From the NCBI GenBank assembly GCA_004352715.1, contig SCFE01000119.1:1372553-1436552 (forward strand): a DNA stretch of 64,000 nucleotides, given 5' to 3'. The notes under the pieces are model-generated. The model was not told the origin of the DNA, made no database searches, and was given only the letters and a program-made list of their open reading frames with translations. The stretch comes from Hofstenia miamia (taxonomy: Eukaryota; Xenacoelomorpha; Acoela). Positions 25,501 through 34,571 of this stretch are shown in pieces. Position numbers and translations under genes: made by a program. Every line of letters starts with the position of its first letter. Within the stretch, counting starts at the first letter, position 1.

Positions 25501-28500
25501 CCAAAATTATGAGAAATAATTGCATCAAATTTTGGTTAGTTTAATATCATCATATTTATGCATATACAGTGTGACCTCGCCTATTCGCGGTTCGCCTTTC
25601 GCGGCCCCGCATATTCGCGGGTTAAGAAAAGGTCCAATATGTGCAAATCTATTACGAGATAACCAAATGTGCTTTTCAAGTTATTCAATTGCATCATTTA
25701 AAACTTTGTTAGTGAAGCGTCTTTTCCTCCAAAATCATGTATAATATTGAAGTAAAAAAATAAAATGTGTTTACATTATCATTACAGAGAAATAAATAAC
25801 CGTATGTATTATTGTAAAATATATAACCGTATGCAATACTGTTAGATTTTTACTGTATTAATGAGCAGAAGTATCTTTAGAGTGTTTGGGAAACATTTGG
25901 TAATGTATATAATATCATACATATACGCTTTAAAACTGCATCCAATATTCGCGGTTTTTCGCTATTCGCGGAAGGGTAAGGAACGTAACCCCCGTGAATA
26001 ATGAGGTCATACTGTATATTCAAACTCATTAACTTGAAAGCAAATTTAAGAATTAAAATTAATTACAGAAAAATAAATATTATCAAAAGCAAAGCAGAGA
26101 TTAGGCAGGTGTTGTAACTTGGAAAACAGAATGCTAGACAAAGGAGAAAATAAAATTATGGTAGACGTTCTATATGCAAAGCATGTACGTGTAAACGAAG
26201 GGGAGTAACTCGTGAGATGTTTATACTAGAATGATAAACGGATGAGTATTGTTTTCCAAACACATACTAATATTTAATCAACTCAACCAAATCAACCACT
26301 GTTGCAAAAATAAATATAACAAGAAGAAAAGAAAAGTTTATCTTAATACTATAAATAAGCGTTTAAAAATAAAAATGTATTACACCTGTACGCTCTCAAT
26401 TTCGCACACGAGAGATTGAATTTCGCACAAATGAGATCGTACTTCGTCACAGTGTTTATTATTTGTACCCATACCTGCGCTTGTTAATGAAATTACGTAA
26501 CCACATACCGTAAAATGGGGGTAATTCGGACACCTGGTCACTTTTTACCTTTAATCGACTAATGAAAATTGTTAGATGCTTCTAGTGAGACTGAAATGCA
26601 TTTTTTTAGTTAGACATACATTAATCAACTGAAATTCATTAAAGTCGAAAAAAACTAATTTTACTGTTTTTCATCAGGTTTGATCTATCAAAAAGCTTTG
26701 TTGTAGATTCAAATGGGCCGCCTTGCGGAAATACCATTAGAAACCCTTACTAATTCAGTCATTCGTTTGTAGCTGGTCAGTTGTACCCAAATACAGACGA
26801 CGCGAATTCTTAGAATTTCACCCGAGACAGGGCTCAGTGCAGGTCGAGGACAAGGGCAAGGGCGAGGACGGGGAAGAGGAATAGGCCGCGGACGAGGGTA
26901 GTGCAGCAGCGTGAGAGATGAAGAAGATTCTTCCCCAAGTGATGAAGACGAACTTGTGCAAGCTGTTCAGTCGCCTTTATGAAGTTCAGTGGACCGGACT
27001 GGATCCAATGTGTTACTTGTGCCGAGTGGTTCTGTCGCAAGTGCAACGGTGGAAGCGTTGATCCATTTTTCGAGTGTGCCAAGTGTACATAGACTCATTT
27101 AAACTTCAGTTTACAACATTTGCATTTGATTTAGATTGTTTCTGATCAGTTTGAAATACAAAACTTGTTGGTGTTCGAATTACCTCACTTCCCTTTTTAC
27201 CTCTTGTAGAAATTATACAGCCAAATTTCTACAAGGATTAAGGTTACCGGGTCATTACATATTGTAAATAACGCCCCATTTGCGGTTCATATTGGATTAT
27301 AGGATCATAGCATCATTACAAATGAGAAAAAAATTTAGAAAACCCTCAAAAAGGTGTCCGAATTACCCCATTTTACGGTCCTCAAAATTTGAAAAAATGA
27401 TATAATCATTCAACGGAAGACCTTAGAGGGTTTCATATACCAAAAAGAAGGATTTTATGGTTATTGAAGGTTAACAGGATCTACTATGTGGTCAAGTAAC
27501 AGAATATAGACTCTTTACAATTGAACAAATAATGCTTTAATACTCATCGCCTTTAATTGTATTCCTTAAGATAAAGAATGACTGATCGTCCGAGAACACA
27601 GTATAATCATATTTACTTTTTTACAATACTCATACTGTCTAAGGATGCGACATCGGGAACTAATACACTAATAAATATAAAATCTAAACTTATGATCAAA
27701 ATTGTGAAATTTCGTGGATCACTTTTCCAATGTGGTCGCGCATTCTGTCTTCGGTGTGGAATTGCCTAGAAGGAAAAGCATGGTACTTAGGCCTTTGAAC
27801 TATAATAATGAAATTATTGGGATATTCAAAATATACTATTCTCCAAAACAATTGTAAAGAACGGAAAAAACTAACTGTGGCCAAATGTGTGAAATTGAAT
27901 TGCATATCTCTTGTGCGAATTTTAATCTTGAGCGAAATCCAAAGTGAAAAGATGTCGTATTTAATCATTTTAAAGAGTTAATTTTTTCGTTATTACGTCA
28001 TTTCAATGCTGAAAAATGGAAATGTAAAGAATAAATAATTTCAAACGTATTATACAATTAAGAAAAAAGAACCAAACACTAAACTAGGAAAATAACTGTC
28101 GAATTAGCTGAAGAATCAAACTGTGTATACTTCGAAAAGAATGGATAAAATGCGTCAAAAAGAAAAAACTGCAACGTTTTTTTTGTAAAAGCTGGAGCGG
28201 TACATTTGAAAGCGATAAAACTAGATTAAATATCGTGACGCTATTTGGAGAAAAAAAAATTGCTTAGACATCAATTTAAAATTCGAAAACATTCTTGGAA
28301 ATGAATGGAGCAAGTTCTACATTAAATGCCTTTCATGAGCTTTCACGTTTTCAAACATGATTACACGAGAGACAGCAATTTATCCAAGACTTTTTAACCT
28401 TACCTCCAACAACACATGCTCCGAATTCCGACATTACACGATCTAAACATGTGTTCATAAGAAATTAAAGGTTCTCGTGTTTACAATTGAACAAATAATG

Positions 28501-31500
28501 CTTTAATACTCATCGCCTTTAATTGTATTCCTTAAGATAAAGAATGACTGATCGTCCGAGAACACAGTATAATCATATTTACTTTTTTACAATACTCATA
28601 CTGTCTAAGGATGCGACATCGGGAACTAATACACTAATAAATATAAAATCTAAACTTATGATCAAAATTGTGAAATTTCGTGGATCACTTTTCCAATGTG
28701 GTCGCGCATTCTGTCTTCGGTGTGGAATTGCCTAGAAGGAAAAGCATGGTACTTAGGCCTTTGAACTATAATAATGAAATTATTGGGATATTCAAAATAT
28801 ACTATTCTCCAAAACAATTGTAAAGAACGGAAAAAACTAACTGTGGCCAAATGTGTGAAATTGAATTGCATATCTCTTGTGCGAATTTTAATCTTGAGCG
28901 AAATCCAAAGTGAAAAGATGTCGTATTTAATCATTTTAAAGAGTTAATTTTTTCGTTATTACGTCATTTCAATGCTGAAAAATGGAAATGTAAAGAATAA
29001 ATAATTTCAAACGTATTATACAATTAAGAAAAAAGAACCAAACACTAAACTAGGAAAATAACTGTCGAATTAGCTGAAGAATCAAACTGTGTATACTTCG
29101 AAAAGAATGGATAAAATGCGTCAAAAAGAAAAAACTGCAACGTTTTTTTTGTAAAAGCTGGAGCGGTACATTTGAAAGCGATAAAACTAGATTAAATATC
29201 GTGACGCTATTTGGAGAAAAAAAAATTGCTTAGACATCAATTTAAAATTCGAAAACATTCTTGGAAATGAATGGAGCAAGTTCTACATTAAATGCCTTTC
29301 ATGAGCTTTCACGTTTTCAAACATGATTACACGAGAGACAGCAATTTATCCAAGACTTTTTAACCTTACCTCCAACAACACATGCTCCGAATTCCGACAT
29401 TACACGATCTAAACATGTGTTCATAAGAAATTAAAGGTTCTCGTGGATAATTATTATGTGAAAAATCACTTTATTTTCTGATGACGCCAGCCGCCATTAA
29501 CTGCGAAAAACGCTGAGTAGCTTGATTCAGCATGAAACCCAGTTACGAAATCCATCGAATTGAGCAACATTTAGATCTATCGAGGTTTCTTTCAAAAGTT
29601 TCACGATGGAAGCCGAAAATAAAAAATTTAGCAATTAATGTAGCGAATTCGTAACACGCTCAAGTTAGTCAACATCAAAACGTGCCAGGTTCTTTTAAAT
29701 TTCAGGAACAATGTCAGAAAAGTTCATTCAATGCTTTTGATAAATAAAGTTTTTAATCTGTATTTTTTTAGCCACTCCTATAGCATTCATTTTTTGGATT
29801 TCTAAAACTTCGAAAAATCATGAGAAGAGTATTAAAAAATATATTTAAATGTAAATCTACATTAATTTACTAAGTTTACTCACAGGGCAAATTTGCAATG
29901 GTTGGCAAATGGCATTGATATTTCGACTAAATAACCTACACTCAATACAAAGATGAAATTCGACATGATTAAGAAGAATTGTGAGAGGCTAAGGAAATAG
30001 AATTTTGTGACTGCAATAACTACACGACGAACACAAGAAAAATATGAAAAAGACAACAACACGAAATTATTAAGAGCAATACATATACTTTAAAAGACGA
30101 TAAAAACTAGTTGTAATTACTCATACTTATTTTTTCCTGCAATTTTACTGGCAAACACTCATCGAACTTAAATGGATTGAATCTGATGAAATGGGTAAAC
30201 AAACTCATTTTAACCAAATGAGAAGTCGGAATGTATGTGAAGAGAAAAATGACAAATAGAAAAGTGAAAGTTGATGATAAAGCGCAGTAAATAAGCAATG
30301 GTTAGAAATCAATGTTCCACACACAGTAACAAAGACAACTTAACAAGCATGATTAATAACTTACACTTCGCTATTAAATACATTGTATTAACCGATTGTA
30401 TAATAGAATCAAAAAAGATAGTGATTTTACAAAAAATCAGTTTTCTAAAAGCCTTTTCTATCAATTTTAAAATATTCTTAGAAATTGAAATGAAGTATTT
30501 CACAAGACTTTGTGTCCAAATGCTTTGGCCTCGTGTCGAAAATTTTCTGAGGTCCCTCCATGTAAAGCCCTAACCAAACATTACATGCTATAGAAAATGC
30601 TAACAATGGCATTTAGAGGACTTTTGCTGAAAAATTTACCTCTCGATGAATGTAATAACTAAAGTAGGATGACAGAAATTCCCCATATGCATAATAATTT
30701 ACAATGAACAAGAACATCCAACTGAGCGTGCGGAACCATGGTAAGTTGTAACTGCGGTAAACTCGATATCCAATGGTAATTATCTCATCAAAACATTTCA
30801 ACTGCACAAAAAGCACCTGAAAACAATAGGGTTACTACAAGAAAAATGATTTCTATTATTTAGTAAAACTCACGAAAAATAGAAAATGCTGTATTAAATG
30901 CTTAAATACATTAAAACATACAAATATAGATAAAGCCACTGGACCAAGATATATGATGAAGATGAACCCAGCCAGTAATATCCAAGTAATGATAAACCTC
31001 ACAGTGTAGTTACGCCATCTAAATGTTCAATTATAATAAGGAATATAGTAGGATCTAATAGTAAAAATAAATATGGTGCTAAAGTCACATGATTAAGCTT
31101 AAAAAATCTAGATTGATAAGTAATTATAGTTAAGAATCATTGAAGTGGACGAATGTGTAATATGATTTCAGCTAACAACTTGTTATAGAAAATGACTTCA
31201 ATAAAAGCTATACTTTTTCCTGAATTTAAAGCACTCCGGTTTTTATTTGATAATATAAACTTATACATAATGTCTCCATTAAATGCCAGCACAAATCTAA
31301 AATGATTTCTAGTTGCTCTAATGCAAACCCATACAATAGGTTCATTGAATATATCCTTTTTATTTCTTTCTATTACGCACATCAATTGTTGAGATTACAT
31401 TGCAAGCTAGTTCGATTAGGCAAACTGTTTTGTGCACGATACGCTTTATTAGGTTTGTGTGCTTTATCTACATAAAAGAATCAGTTAAGGATAAACATTG

Positions 31501-32088
31501 CTCTCATAGGTTTTCCACCTCCTTATTAGACTTGAAGAGAACTTAAATCATTACAAAAATGAAATTTTCAATGAAAAATATTTATAATATCAAGTATTTC
31601 AGAAAGAGCAATAAAATTTATTACAAATTTTCAGCATTACGTTAAAGCATATTCATTGTATATCGCGAATTTCTAAATTTCCTAATAAACTGAAGAAAAT
31701 AAAATGTGGAAAAACGGTTTGTGGTATTAAAAGGATATAAGCATTATAAAGTTATAGATCAGTCAATTATCATTAGTGAATATACAGCTTAATTTTGCTT
31801 CATTAAATATATATAGTAAATAGGAGTTAATTTATTTTTATTATACATAGCAGAAATACATCCACACAAGAGCAAGCAATTGTTGATATTTTGATATTTC
31901 GAACCTACTGGGTTAATATAAAAACAATATTAAAATTCAAATTAACCATAGAATTTATCTAACTTTTTAGGCACACATTGAAGATAAAAAGATTCTTCGG
32001 ACTTATCCGTCGATGGGACTACTTCAGCTTTATCAAGGCGATCTTCTATCAACTTAGAGTCATCTTCGGAGCTTAGTTCTGCAGCTCG
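10617..32088 (-). CDS. CdsA: CDP-diacylglycerol synthase (phosphatidate cytidylyltransferase), multi-exon
   Basis: This ER membrane enzyme converts phosphatidate and CTP to CDP-diacylglycerol and pyrophosphate, feeding phosphatidylinositol and cardiolipin synthesis. Exons in coding order: 32088-31964, 31018-30922, 30816-30640, tentative 29988-29965, 25280-25194, 20920-20838, 20796-20709, 19659-19591, 19332-19285, 14864-14745, 14698-14636, 10734-10617. Hallmarks along the protein match animal CDS1/CDS2: [67 protein letters not shown], and [11 protein letters not shown]. The last two join exactly to the family signature. Not located: the start exon, about 35-45 residues before 14864, and about 15 residues before 10734. 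No frameshift is seen in the placed exons, so the gene is probably functional. Confidence 0.93.
10787..10822. repeat. (TA)n microsatellite with NNN
   Basis: A pure TA array interrupted by three N (10820-10822), located just upstream of the last CdsA exon. The missing small CdsA exon could have been lost at this unresolved point. Confidence 0.9.
10860..12170 (+). mobile_element. Decayed LINE reverse transcriptase (CR1/jockey-like)
   Basis: Shifting plus-strand frames preserve the order of a [20 protein letters not shown] starts near 11040. [12 protein letters not shown] near 11135 is motif [15 protein letters not shown] begins at 11293. The catalytic box at 11386-11397 reads Y-S-D-G where Y/F-A-D-D is required. 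Then come the thumb-like N-L-N-L-K-K-T and A-T-Y-L-G-V-T-F. Stops and the lost catalytic Asp show it is inactive. It lies in a CdsA intron, opposite strand. It may be the same family as the 1-1590 fragment, but no shared sequence proves that. Confidence 0.8.
12292..12394. repeat. 103-bp interspersed repeat, copy 2
   Basis: Matches 10188-10290 base for base by eye. Confidence 0.8.
12734..14480 (+). mobile_element. hAT transposon with perfect 8-bp target duplication
   Basis: The 8-bp direct repeat CTTATAAC flanks the element (12726-12733 and 14481-14488). The ends start CAGGGCGGTCCAA on the left and, on the reverse strand, CAAAGCGGACCAA on the right, which are diverged hAT-type TIRs. The 1747-bp body encodes a plus-strand transposase remnant. 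It is inserted in a CdsA intron. An intact target duplication beside diverged TIRs indicates one clean insertion that later decayed. Confidence 0.92.
13063..14400 (+). pseudogene. hAT transposase, frameshifted
   Basis: The first 209 residues are open (13063-13692). They start with a BED-like zinc finger (C-R-L-C near residue 30, then H-R-N-T-K-K-H) and run into the RNase H-like region, resembling CGGBP1-related hAT proteins. The frame shifts near 13680 into [12 protein letters not shown], then again near 13860-14040. The C-terminal dimerisation motif appears last as [12 protein letters not shown] near 14290. At least three frame breaks make it non-functional as one protein. Confidence 0.88.
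14636..14698 (-). CDS. CdsA: CdsA exon: [11 protein letters not shown]
   Basis: 63 nt, 21 codons, phase 0. [17 protein letters not shown] completes the signature, including the Mg/CTP-site acidic residues. It ends C-Q-I-L at a GTAACG donor; about 15 residues matching A-T-F-V-N-V-Y-I-x-S-F-I should follow. Confidence 0.95.
14745..14864 (-). CDS. CdsA: CdsA exon: [13 protein letters not shown]
   Basis: 120 nt, 40 codons, phase 0 both ends. It contains the first half of the CDP-DAG synthase signature ([10 protein letters not shown]) and is separated from the second half by a 46-bp intron. Confidence 0.97.
14865..18291. other. CdsA intron sequence with unassigned debris
   Basis: The interval should contain the unlocated CdsA loop exon. 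A plus-strand ORF at 16802-17026 (74 residues) looks like a fragment of a decayed element but matches nothing I can name. No TIR pair, RNA gene or ordered repeat was recognised. Confidence 0.35.
18292..18928 (+). mobile_element. Mariner-type element, internally deleted, TA target site
   Basis: TIRs of about 32 bp are seen: the left end (18292-18323) and the reverse complement of the right end (18897-18928) share TGG-C-CATTT and CCGCCGATTCTAA-like cores (ACCGCCGATTCTAA versus TTCGCCGATTCTAA). TA dinucleotides flank both ends (18290-18291, 18929-18930). At 637 bp it is about half the length of an autonomous mariner. Inside is a transposase C-terminal part with M-Q-D-G-A-P-P-H (second catalytic Asp, near 18489) and C-S-P-D-L-K-P-L (near 18597). 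A frameshift follows directly after that, so the third acidic residue is out of frame. Confidence 0.9.
19285..19332 (-). CDS. CdsA: CdsA exon: short segment ending C-P-V-N
   Basis: 48 nt, 16 codons, phase 0 both ends, acceptor cgcttttag, donor [22 protein letters not shown] aligns with S-Y-V-M-S-G-Y-R-C-F-V-C-P-V-E. The variable loop that should follow was not located. Confidence 0.75.
19591..19659 (-). CDS. CdsA: CdsA exon: L-S-P-K-K-T-W-E-G
   Basis: 69 nt, 23 codons, phase 0 both ends, donor [20 protein letters not shown] is a family hallmark that follows T-P-L-I-K without a break. Confidence 0.96.
20709..20796 (-). CDS. CdsA: CdsA exon: N-D-I-M-A-Y ... G-R-T-P-L-I-K
   Basis: 88 nt (1 + 29 codons). 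[20 protein letters not shown] is a core conserved block. Donor GTATTT, phase 0, leads directly to the S-P-K-K-T-W exon. Confidence 0.97.
20838..20920 (-). CDS. CdsA: CdsA exon: T-H-V-T-L-L block
   Basis: 83 nt. [19 protein letters not shown] is near-identical to the family; it ends E-G-L-V-(W). The Trp codon is split TG/G by a 41-bp intron (20797-20837). Confidence 0.97.
20995..21164. repeat. 85-bp tandem duplication
   Basis: Two head-to-tail copies, 20995-21079 and 21080-21164, identical by eye, in a CdsA intron. Confidence 0.88.
22330..22795. repeat. Three-copy tandem repeat
   Basis: A unit starting ACAAGGTTGGAATCGG recurs at 22380, 22541 and 22660. Spacing differs (161 and 119 bp) because the second junction lacks the roughly 40-bp spacer. 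Copies differ by only a few bases, so the expansion is recent or partly an assembly effect. Confidence 0.85.
23926..24067. mobile_element. 142-bp MITE, PIF/Harbinger-like
   Basis: The termini are imperfect inverted repeats: GACTACGATTAGAC on the left against GGCCACGGTTAGAC on the reverse strand of the right, followed on both sides by ...GATTGGT. TAA flanks both ends (23923-23925, 24068-24070), the 3-bp target typical of Harbinger elements. It has no coding capacity. Confidence 0.65.
24476..24766 (-). CDS. Unassigned 96-residue minus-strand ORF
   Basis: The ORF is hydrophilic with six Cys and mixed charge, and looks more protein-like than neighbouring random frames. It is not in a position or phase usable by CdsA. 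The stretch just upstream (24800-25018, minus) also has two overlapping open frames, so together they may be a decayed element ORF. No family recognised. Confidence 0.25.
   Translation of the reverse strand: MCRTQAISMFKCMNYEDICRYLTFPTNILRNKRGLFRPEVSFSENERNFLFFKSHDSEILCREFHSGITNVKYCNETVSEIVNAYLRNFNKKPSEN
25194..25280 (-). CDS. CdsA: CdsA exon: membrane segment ending F-T-M
   Basis: 87 nt, 29 codons, phase 0 both ends, donor GTAAGT. The segment [15 protein letters not shown] corresponds to the F-V-L-S-L-V-K-K-H-Y-R-L-Q-F block of CDS2. Confidence 0.85.
25567..26014. mobile_element. Tigger/pogo-like MITE, 448 bp
   Basis: TA (25565-25566 and 26015-26016) flanks termini CAGTGTGACCTCG on the left and, on the reverse strand, CAGTATGACCTCA on the right. 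Internal TATTCGCGG repeats occur near both ends, as in Tigger-type elements. No transposase remains. Confidence 0.82.
26507..27379 (+). mobile_element. pogo-like element with 27-bp TIRs and transposase tail
   Basis: The left end ACCGTAAAATGGGGGTAATT continues CGGACACCT, and the right end is its near-exact reverse complement. Inside, one plus-strand frame gives a [11 protein letters not shown] run (about 26838-26900). An acidic stretch follows, then a Cys-rich tail [15 protein letters not shown] ending F-F-E-C-A-K-C-T with a stop near 27090. That RGG-acidic-zinc-finger order is a C-terminal transposase tail, so this is an internally deleted copy. The flanking target repeat is not clean. Confidence 0.8.
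27514..29445. repeat. 966-bp tandem duplication in a CdsA intron
   Basis: Copy 1 (27514-28479) and copy 2 (28480-29445) are head to tail with no N between them and appear identical. Each copy contains the same 63-residue plus and 90-residue minus open frames, neither recognised. Identity at this length means either very recent duplication or an assembly error. Confidence 0.9.
29965..29988 (-). CDS. CdsA: CdsA tentative micro-exon
   Basis: After a strong acceptor (ctatttccttag), P-L-T-I-L-L-N-H aligns with the P-L-R-I-L-S-K-Y-H stretch of vertebrate CDS2, in phase 0 after the previous exon. The proposed donor GTCGAA is poor and about two residues are missing compared with relatives, so the 3' boundary is uncertain. 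Confidence 0.4.
30640..30816 (-). CDS. CdsA: CdsA exon: conserved luminal/membrane region
   Basis: 177 nt, 59 codons, phase 0 at both ends, with a strong ttttcag acceptor and GTAAAT donor. It carries [16 protein letters not shown] and [10 protein letters not shown], the most recognisable N-terminal blocks of the family. Confidence 0.97.
30922..31018 (-). CDS. CdsA: CdsA exon: first membrane segment
   Basis: 97 nt: one base completing a codon, then 32 codons. [12 protein letters not shown] followed by a hydrophobic run with I-I-Y-L-G-P-V matches the first transmembrane helix of animal CDS proteins. Donor GTATGT, phase 0. Confidence 0.9.
31964..32088 (-). CDS. CdsA: CdsA exon: acidic cytosolic N-terminal region
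   Basis: Acceptor gtgttttag precedes it. It is 125 nt and encodes 41 mostly acidic and serine-rich residues, in the position of the variable cytosolic head of CDS1/2. It ends in phase 2 (AA) at a GTTAGA donor, and the next exon supplies the A that completes Lys before W-R-N. A continuing open frame to a stop near 31944 could instead mean a different donor, but only this one keeps frame. Confidence 0.7.
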
Positions 32089-32821
32089 CTAAAACACTTT
32101 AAATGCACATTTGGAAGAAATTATTCAAATTAACGATATTTATAAACTTAGATCATTAACTTTACGACATTTACTGCAAAGAAAACCAAATTTATCAAGA
32201 AAATACTAGAACCTGAATACATTTAGTTGTAGAAGTGAAACTAAATACTCTACTAATATAAACAAATGTGATATAAACTGATTAGCTTTTGTAAATAATA
32301 ATAATGCAGGAGAATGCAATCAAAATCCATCTTAACATCCTAAGAATATGTTTATGAGCTAATAAAAAAGCATTGCACATTCAGGATTTCATCCATGTGT
32401 ACAATTCAAACAGCTTTTTCAAGAAGTGTTTGAAGAAGAGCGAGGATAAGGAAATATTATTGGAATTCTCCCTAATACTAATATAAAATTTTCCATGTGG
32501 AACCCCTGTGCCTTAGACAGAAAACAATATATTTGGATAGATTGGATTATTTTGTAGACTATGCTACACATTTTGAAAGTCGTTGCTGTGGTAAACATGG
32601 TTATTTTCGGCTGTTTTTAAGGTAAATAATGGTGCATCAGTCCGCTTTATCACTTCTCAAAACCTTATATAGCTCCCTTAAATGATAGAGTTTAAAAAGG
32701 ACTGTTAACTAGTTTACAAATGTTGAAGGAGCGGTTACGAAATAAAAAATGTATTACTTCAGTTGAAGTTTCCATGTGAGTCAAAACAGTATTATATAAA
32801 GCGATATAATTTTGTTGAATA

Positions 32822-34571
32822 ATGCCGCCCAAAAAGAAATTTAGAAGTATAAGAAGAAAGAAACGAAAATTCACTAAGAATATGCATACACAACCACAAG
32901 ATTCCACATCAATCTGCTGCTACAGCGTTGAACTGAAGATACTCAAGTCTTTGAGAAGGCTTGATTTATCAAGTTCTAGTGAGGATGAAAGTGACACACA
33001 CACCAGAAGGCGAAGGCAATGAAGGCTTTAGTTTTATGTTTTTTACATTGTTACAGAAATAATGCGGACGTTTTGGTGTACTGATTGTAATAATGGCCAT
33101 GTGGTCATGAAGGAAAATTTAGAATCGAAAAAGGGATTCGCCACACAATTGCTTCTAGAATGCACAGCTCAGAATTGTAAATATTCAAGGAGCTTCTATA
33201 CGTTAAGAACGGTGCACAATGACAATGCTTTTGAGGTAAATTAAAGAGCTGTGTTGGATGGAAGAAACATTGGTTATTAGTCACACAGGACTTTTAAAAT
33301 TTGCTGGCACCATTAACATGCCACCACCCATGAATGAAAATGCATACAGGGATCATGTTGCTGCTACAAATTCTGCTGCTGTTGAACTGGTTTGTAAAGA
33401 AAGCATGAGCAATGCAAGTCAACAAACAAAAAAAATTATGAAGCAGAAGTTGGAAAGTATGACATTGGCATTTCAGCTGAGGGAACGCGGCGACGCAGAG
33501 GATATTCTTCGTATAATGTGGTGTCTAAAATATCATTGGTCGCGAAGAAAGTTTTAGATGTTGAAATCATGTCAAAAGAGTGTAGAGAATGTGTGATATG
33601 GAAGAGAAAGGAAGCAACTGAGAAGTGGTGGGAAGGGCACCAGCATCAATGCCCATTCAAATTGTGAAGGGTTATCAGGTGCTATGGAAGCTGCTGGGTG
33701 TGCTGCTACTTTTGAACGATCTGTGGAACAGTATGCCTTGCGTCACACAGAGTTTCTTGGAGATGGGGACAGTAAAACATTCAATTTAGTAACAGAGAAA
33801 AAATTTTATGATGATGTGAAGGTTACCAAGCTTGAGTGCGTTGGCCATGTTGAAAAAACGTGTGGGATCACGACTGCGTTCCCTGAGAAACGCTCGGGTA
33901 AGACCCATCTTGATGATGATAAGCCAATTGGTGGACGAGGAAGATTGACAGACAATGAAATTGACAGCATGCAATTTTATTATGGCAAAGCCATAAGAAA
34001 TAACACACATTTTGTCAAGGCTATGCAAGATGCTATTTGGAAAATCAGTTGCCATATGCAGTCCACAGATGAAAATCCAGATCACAGTCGGTGTCTTGTT
34101 AGGGAAGATTTCTGGTGTGGTTTCCAGAGAGATGTTGTCAAAAAATATCAACATATAGAAAGAAAAATCCTCTTCGAAAAGCTGCGCGAACTGCTATTTT
34201 CCCAGTATTTGAAGCACTCACGGCAGAGGAATTCCTCTTTAGTTGCCTTCATAGTGGTATACAAAACCAAAATTCAATGGATTGATTTGCCAGCGTGCTA
34301 CCAAGGAAACCCATTCCAGCCTTCTAACTGTGCAATTGGCAACTTACCTAGACAGTGGGTCAGTTCAATAATGGATGCAAAACAATGTCATCTGTTCTGG
34401 AAAACCTTGGCAGTAACCCTGAATTTCATTTATGTAAAGCGTCCAAGAAATTTGTCAAGACTGAATTCGGCATTCAAGAGCTCGGACATGTCCAAAAGAC
34501 ACCGCAGAAAAATTAAACAGGCAAAAAAGGAAGCTAAAGAGGGACCCCAGTATAAGACTGGTGGTTTCTAG
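32822..34571 (+). pseudogene. Mutator-like (MULE) transposase, frameshifted
   Basis: Successive plus-strand frames give a basic start (M-P-P-K-K-K-F), a Cys-x-x-Cys region (F-W-C-T-D-C ... C-T-A-Q-N-C, 33062-33190), then M-E-A-A-G-C-A-A-T-F-E-R-S (33684). Next come F-L-G-D-G-D-S-K-T-F-N (catalytic-type Asp, near 33750), L-E-C-V-G-H-V-E-K, G-R-G-R-L-T-D-N-E-I-D-S and S-T-D-E-N-P-D-H-S-R-C. It ends with a lysine-rich tail and Y-K-T-G-G-F. This order matches the Mutator-like transposase domain proteins common in arthropods and other invertebrates. At least four frame breaks occur (33015-33062, 33245-33258, 33540-33680, about 34150-34300). TIRs were not identified. Confidence 0.85.

Noticed and set aside
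29478-29520. CTGATGA ... GAAA on the plus strand as a third hammerhead core
   Set aside because: The intervening bases cannot form a stem II.
29880-30062. Minus-strand hydrophobic frame [14 protein letters not shown] taken at first as a CdsA membrane exon
   Set aside because: The exon at 25194-25280 matches that part of the family far better; only the other frame at its start (P-L-T-I-L) was kept as tentative.
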